Part shown: piece by piece, positions 58,501 through 64,000 of the stretch
How the letters are laid out: each line of letters starts with the position of its first letter
How positions within the stretch are numbered: the first letter of the stretch is position 1
From: Phragmites australis
Lineage: Eukaryota > Streptophyta > Magnoliopsida > Poales > Poaceae
Assembly: GCF_958298935.1 (NCBI RefSeq)
Contig: NC_084930.1
Coordinates: 20,992,001 to 21,056,000, forward strand
Reading direction: 5' to 3'
DNA: 64,000 nt
The notes under the pieces: model-generated
Seen by the model: only the letters and a program-made list of their open reading frames with translations
What the model was told of the DNA's origin: nothing
Database searches by the model: none
Position numbers and translations under genes: made by a program

Positions 58501-60401
58501 TAATTTGAAATCTGTAAAGCTTCTCCAGCTGCACTTCCCCTAGTTTCCGATGATCTTGGTCTTGCTACGTCTTCATTCTATATCATTCTTTTTACAGTGG
58601 TTACTACCTTACTGTTTTGTATGTTCATTGTAGTTTAATGTGTACATTCACAGAAAAATATGCACAAAAGAATGTATCATTGGCTATGCTGGATGATAGT
58701 TCTGGTTTCTTCTCAAATTTATCATTACTTCAAAAATATCAGATCATTCCATTTTATGAAATCAGCCATCTCCTCCTCTTTCTAACTCCTTGCTGTTCTC
58801 GACCAAGCTCTGAGTATCTTGATATTTGGGACTATGAATGTACATTGACATCGAAGACCAAGTGAAGCCATTTGAAGATGCTGGAGTGAGCCCAAACAAC
58901 GTGTCTGCTCTATAAAAATGGCAACAACTAGTGTTCTTGAAAAAAAAATGCACCAACTAAAGCTCCAAAAAGACTCGAAACTCACAGATCAAAACCAAAA
59001 TTCTAGCACATTGTGTGCTGCACCGGTCTTAGGGTTGTGGCCTTATCCCCCCCCCCCCCTATTTGTTCCTTTTTGGTAACAGGCCAAACCGCTCCCCTTG
59101 CAGTCCTATGCACACCAAATCCACACCATTTGCACAAGACACCTCGTACATATCGCAATTGAGACTAGTCTCCGTCCATGTCAGGAGCCCCTTCTGCTTA
59201 ATTACCATGACCTAAATTCCTCTCTGGTGTCACAGAGGACCTCTTGCACTGTGGTAGATTTCTAAATGAAGACCCGGTTGTTGAGCTCCTTAATCGTCCA
59301 ACCGACGAGGATGAAGATGGAGTCGAACACCATTGTTTTGTGCTCATGAATGGAAATGTGGCTCTGGCAACCACTCAACATGGAGTAGCTTGTGTGGCTA
59401 ATAATAGGGTGGCATAGGTGTGGCAAATGGTAGGCATAACCACATTGAGATTCCACTCTTGGTGGAGTCCAACAATAAAGGCCTTCTGATGTGGTGAAAT
59501 TTGTTATAAATTGCAAAGTAACAATAAAGGCAGAAGCTAGAGATGAGATGACTTGATCAATATCGAGTTCTGACCAAATCTGAATCCAGACATATACATG
59601 TCAAAAAATACTACAAAATGTGTTCCATGACCGAATCGTGGTTTTGATGAAAATAAATACTGAAATTTGTTATAATTGCAAACTAGACAATAAAGGTAGA
59701 CCCAGGAATGAAGCAAAGATGTGCTAATTACTGCATACTAAAATGTTTACTAGTTTTCAATTTAAAGATATGCTACCCAAAGTACCATGCCCTTGATGGA
59801 CACCGAATATTCATCACCTGTTATGCTCAAAATTACTCAAGGTGCTAGTTTGTTTTCACCGAACCTAACACAAGCAGTTCGTTTGTACTACTAAACTTTT
59901 TTGCAATGGCCAAAAACATGAAATGCTCTAAAATTAACATAAGATTTTTGAGATGGTAAGGCCTAAACTGACATAAGGCATTCATTAATCAAAAACATTT
60001 CAATCCAAACTTCAGTAAGTTCTCAGTTCTACCTACTAACACAACTACAGTTGTATCACTCTTTGGAACATCTGACGGAGAGGATCCGGGTCCGGGCACC
60101 TGTAGGGCGCACGGCGTAGGCTACAGTGCAGACGGGGGCTGGCGAGCGGCAGCTTCAGGGCTGGGGCCGACGGGATATGCTGACTGCCGCCAGTCGAGAC
60201 CGAGAACGCGAGAAGGGTGCCGTCACGCGGTCTACTGGCGGTATGGATGCATGCTCGCTCGTTGCTCACAGTCGTAGGGGCCCGGGAGCACGGACTGGTG
60301 TCTGGTGGTCTTAAGGGCTCATGGGTCACAGCCTCACGGACTACCGAACTGGGCTTTGCCGCTTTGGGCTTGAGGGGTGCTATCCATTGGTTACTTGGGC
60401 C
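58501..60401. other. PERK 3' flank and intergenic DNA
   Basis: The PERK 3' UTR probably occupies the first few hundred bases. A C13 run is at 59047-59059. The block 59531-59640 recurs at 63524-63613. GC-rich 60060-60400 has open frames on both strands without a domain. Confidence 0.4.
59531..59640 (+). repeat. Short repeat also present at 63524-63613
   Basis: Shares GAAGCTAGAGATGA-like, ACCAAAT/GTTTGAATCCA and AATACTACAAAATGTG-like words in the same order with 63524-63613. Unknown repeat family. Confidence 0.45.
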
Positions 60402-60406
60402 AAGCC

Positions 60407-63400
60407 TATCACGTCCTGAAAACATAATCACGTAATTAAGCATAATCATACTTTATAATTGAATAATTTTGTTTTGGAGTATTAGAGCACTTGGTTTTAA
60501 GTCAATTGGATGAAAGAAAGTAATTCGGGAGAGAAAAGAATAGAATTCGCAATTAAAATGGAGTTCTTTCTCTAGTATATGGGGCCCACATGGGTGGACA
60601 ACCACTCCCTTTCTCCCTTGGGCAGCAGCCCCATCTGCCCCCCCCCCCCTCTCTCTCCCTCACTCCCACCTGAGCTCCCTCTCCTCTCCAACCGGCCAAG
60701 CCAAAGGAGCCCCTCCCTCTCTCAAGCACACCCTCCTTCTCCCCAAAATCCCACTCAAGAGAATCAATCGAGGCATGCATATATTACTAACGTGTTCCTT
60801 AGCTCTTGAGCTCCTCGTCGATCCAATTCATTTTCATTTTCACGAAGGATTCGAGCCGTTTTTGATGTCTTTTGGTGTTCTTGGTTGAAGCACAAGGAGT
60901 ACCGGCATTCTTCCTCTTCCCGAGCTTTTCCACCTTCCACCGATGCTTACCAACCTCAGGAAAGCATCTTGGGTGAGTCTCCTAGGCTCCCATTGCAAGA
61001 ATACGTGGTTTGGTTGGTTGAAATCCGAGTTTGGAGCTTCGGTTGCAAAGTTGTGAAGCGCCTCATGTTCTTGAGCTTTGGAACGAATTTGAGGATTTTG
61101 GATAAGTTTTGAGTTAGGAAATCGAGTTGCTAGTAAATGAGTGAATTCTAGACCCTATGAACTAGTGCAAAACCTTTTCTCCTTGGATCAAGGAAGCTCA
61201 CAAATGAAACCAACCATTTTTCCTTGCGAACAGACCTCTCTACAGCAACCCGGATAGTCCGGGTTAAACCCAGAGGTCTTGGGTAGCCCAGGGAAAACCC
61301 CATTGTTTTGTACTCAGAAATCGTTAGGGTTTAGGGTGCATTTTGGATCTAGAAACCCGTGTATAGTGTGTATGCACGTCTATGTAGGATAGATTTAACA
61401 TGCGAATCAAATCGATCGAGGAAAGTCATCGAGAAGTTCAAGTCTGCCCAGCCCAGATATATCAGGTTAAACCCGGAGGGTACGAATACTTCACGGTGCT
61501 TTTAACTAAGCACCCTCTCTCGGAGCCTCACCTTGACATTCTGGCCTAACCCGGAGGTTCCGAACTCAGCTCGGAACTTGTGAGTTAATCCAAAAATGGC
61601 TAACCAATAACCCCTATCTCGAGTACACCCCAGAGGTTCCAGAACCCGGATATTCCGAGTTCAACCCGGAATCTCCGGCCTCCTGTTAGTGTTTAGGCGT
61701 TATTTTGATCTCAAAGTTTGTTATTCTTTCTCATATCTTGTACTCTTAACAGGTTGCTATGCATATTGTACCATACATTATTGCACCTCATTTATGCTCA
61801 TCATTGCATGTGTTCTTCTTTAGTGAACGAAGAACCGGAGCGTGACATGAGCGTGGGCGAAGGCAACGCCAATCTATTAGAATTCTGCGAGTATTGTGGG
61901 GGTAGCATTAGGTTGTCACCAGAGCAGCAAGGAAAGCATCTAAGCTTACTCAACCTAGTACTTTTGATCATGTGATGCCTAAAACTTGATAAATTATGCT
62001 TTATATATGTTATGCATATTGAGTTAGTTGATGTCGGGAAATTTAGTAGCCCCCAATGTTGCATTTATTCTTATCTTGTATTGATGATCTTTATCCTTCT
62101 AGCCTAGATATAAACATGAGAATGTATTACTTAAAATTGATATGAGATGCTTAGCAATGCATAGGTCTGCAGTAAAAGTTGAGCGATGGAATATTCCATC
62201 GTTCGCGAGCTATAGGGTTAATTATTATTCACAATGATGATGGAAATATGGATTGTATGAGAGTGAGGATGAGACAGGATACAGACGGTGCTAGGGGTAG
62301 GTCAGGAGAGGAACTCGGACGTTATAGACCGCTTGTATCGATTAAGTAACGTATGTCGGTGCCTTTGGTTCTAGTATTTTCCGTACTAACCACATGTCAA
62401 TCAAATAGTAAGATAAACCGATTATCATACGTCATGCTGACGCTTGCCTTGTGGCCCTATGACGCGTAAGAAAAAAGAAAAGGAAAAGGAAGGTGGTGGG
62501 GAGCCAGAGGTGTCTGGGACAAGCTCGTGGTAACCCCAGTGCTATATAGGCATGTGCAAGTGGGTAGTTTCGGGTATGAGAAAGGTTGACATGAGTACCC
62601 CTTATGTGGGCCTGTGTGGTCATGCAAGCTGAATGGTCCTCGAGTCATGTGGGTAAAGATGTACCCCCTGTAGGGTGTAAAAACAATTTAAATTGCCACA
62701 CTCTTAGTCATGAGCATACTTTTGTCCATCCGCATCAGTCGTAGAGTCACGATTGTGGGTTGGTGTGGTGGAGGTGGTTATGTTCAGGTATGCTAATATG
62801 GTTCCAATTACTTACATGTTCATGATGTTGGTTACATGGTAGAATGGTACTTTTAGTATAGTATAGTTGCTCACATGTTTATGTCAAACTGCTTTCGCAT
62901 ATGAATCTACTTAACCATATGGTTTCTAACATCAAAATGCATAATTCTTGGAATCGGGTTATCTATATAAGTACTCATTATGGATTAAGTCTTGCGAGTA
63001 TTTTCGTACTCACGCTGCTCTTTCAGGTGCTACCGGCGTAGAGGAGTTGGTCTTTGGTTACTTCACGCCCGCCGATGTGGGTGGCGGGCATAAGTAGGAA
63101 ACTACTCGGAGGTCATGTTTTTGTGATAGAGCCTAAGGACATATGGCTTCATCCTCCTTTTGTTGTTTATAGCTTTAGCTTCTACTGCATAATTCCTCTT
63201 TATCTAGGGGTTGATTAGTTTTAGTATCCTCCTAGCTCTTTTGTTGTAAATTGTGAGAATTTGCAAATGCTTAAGAACTTGTAACATAAGTTTAATTACT
63301 AGCTCTTTATTAAGCCGTGTTGTGATATTAAATGCTGGTAAGGCATGTGTTCTGATCTTAAGCATAAAACACATGATAGGACTACCGAGATGATGTTCTG

Positions 63401-63476
63401 GTTAATCATTGAAGTCGTGATTATATAAATGATCGACTTAGTGACTAACTAAATATTATTTAGACGGTTCTTCACA
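60407..63476 (+). mobile_element. 3.07-kb solo LTR, Tekay/Del-like gypsy
   Basis: The insert starts TATCACGTCCTGAAAACATA (TG mutated to TA) and ends GACGGTTCTTCACA. It is flanked by a perfect 5-bp duplication AAGCC (60402-60406 and 63477-63481). It holds no gag or pol and is best read as a solo LTR. The length and TGTCAC(G)CC-type start fit long-LTR chromoviruses of the Tekay/Del group (RIRE3-like). An internal stretch 61240-61690 repeats an ACCCGGAGGTTCCGG-like motif, as seen in such LTRs. Orientation is inferred from the TGTCAC start. Confidence 0.7.
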
Positions 63477-63523
63477 AAGCCCATGCTAGACCTGCCCTAG
63501 CAGGGCCATGGGTCCACCCCGCA

Positions 63524-63613
63524 AGAAGCTAGAGATGAAGAGGGAGTTCCGACCAAGTTTGAAATCCAAACATATTACTGCCAAAAAAATACTGCAAAAT
63601 GTGCTCCATGTTC
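63524..63613 (+). repeat. Second copy of the 59531-59640 repeat
   Basis: AGAAGCTAGAGATGAAGAGG, ACCAAGTTTGAAATCCA and AATACTGCAAAATGTGCTCC align with the first copy. The two copies flank the solo LTR. Confidence 0.45.
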
Positions 63614-63757
63614 GTAGGTAACAAGGCCAAGGCCAACCATCCAATGACTTAATATTACACAAATGCAACCACTACAGGAATGAGTCCATTAGGCAGAGGA
63701 TGAATCCATTAACCATAAAATTATGGGAATTATGAACATTTGGTCTTGCTATCTTTG

Positions 63758-64000
63758 TTTTTACAAAAAGGGAATTTATTTCGTTAAGCTAATGAAAATG
63801 TCTCAGTCTCTACATCCAAGGATGTATATGACCAAACCTTATTACAAAAGTTAAGCCTTTGGGGTAAACTCTGCCTTCCCAAAGGCCAACACACAACACA
63901 ACTTGAAAGGAGATTTAACCAAACAGACATGTTCATCAATAAACAGTTATTCTATTGCTAAACCTCCACTCAAATTTGGTGAAAATGTCCATTGAGGTGG
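63758..64000 (-). mobile_element. 3' end of a second LINE
   Basis: At the right edge the minus strand reads TSMDIFTKFEWRFSNRITVY and a stop near 63940, matching the C-terminus of the LINE at 23373 (TTIEIFVKHGWRFSNRL). About 180 bases of 3' UTR follow to the left, ending in AAATAAATTCCCTTTTTGTA. The rest of the element lies outside the window. Confidence 0.6.

Noticed and set aside
60045..60449. 134-codon minus-strand frame near the solo LTR start
   Set aside because: It runs across the LTR boundary and target duplication at 60402-60407, so it is a chance frame.

Overview
This window is plant nuclear DNA, most likely from a grass (Poaceae). The support is the mix of repeats (Tat-lineage Ty3/gypsy elements with an antisense ORF, BARE-1/Angela-like and Tekay/Del-like solo LTRs, a Mutator-like element carrying a plant mobile domain, a tRNA-derived SINE), the split genes with canonical GT-AG introns, and GC-rich first exons. 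I cannot name the species. About three quarters of the window is transposable elements, nested in several layers.

Two host genes can be supported. (1) At the left edge, on the minus strand, lie six exons (1345-4515) of the N-terminal half of a ULP1C/ULP1D (OTS-like) SUMO protease; its catalytic domain would lie beyond position 1. (2) At 55859-58500, on the plus strand, is an intact six-exon proline-rich extensin-like receptor kinase (PERK, 701 aa) with all kinase catalytic residues. A possible promoter and 5' leader exon for the PERK lies about 21 kb upstream, around 34055-34394. If it is real, the leader intron has been inflated by the retrotransposon cluster.

Layout: 1-4830 ULP1-like gene; 5502-5699 SINE with a 7-bp target duplication; 5929-17269 old Ty3/gypsy element (TSD ATTTA) holding gag, protease and truncated RT, an antisense ORF, an F-box-like captured gene fragment, and a nested BARE-1/Angela-like solo LTR (8199-9786, TSD ACATC); 17270-22558 CACTA end, degenerate repeats and the C-terminus of a hAT transposase; 22559-23330 truncated BARE-like LTR; 23373-26090 5'-truncated LINE (minus); 28166-33560 Mutator-like element with a MURA-type transposase lacking its catalytic core plus a plant mobile domain; 34632-53032 Tat-lineage gypsy element (TSD ATTAT) with degenerate gag-PR-RT-RH-aRH-INT and an antisense ORF. 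This last element is interrupted by a gag-only element on the minus strand (44854-49942, TSD GAGTT) and by a further insertion in its 3' LTR (about 51829-52930). After it come 54827-55010 copia-like LTR fragment; 55859-58500 PERK; 60407-63476 a 3.07-kb Tekay/Del-like solo LTR (TSD AAGCC); 63758-64000 the 3' end of a second LINE.

The insertions can be ordered by nesting and by LTR divergence counted by eye: the 5929 element is oldest, the 34632 element younger, and the gag-only element inside it youngest. Most nonsense codons in the element genes are explained by C-to-T transitions (CAG to TAG, CGA to TGA, TGG to TAG), the pattern expected from long-term cytosine methylation. All element genes here look dead; only the PERK and, as far as visible, the ULP1-like gene look functional.
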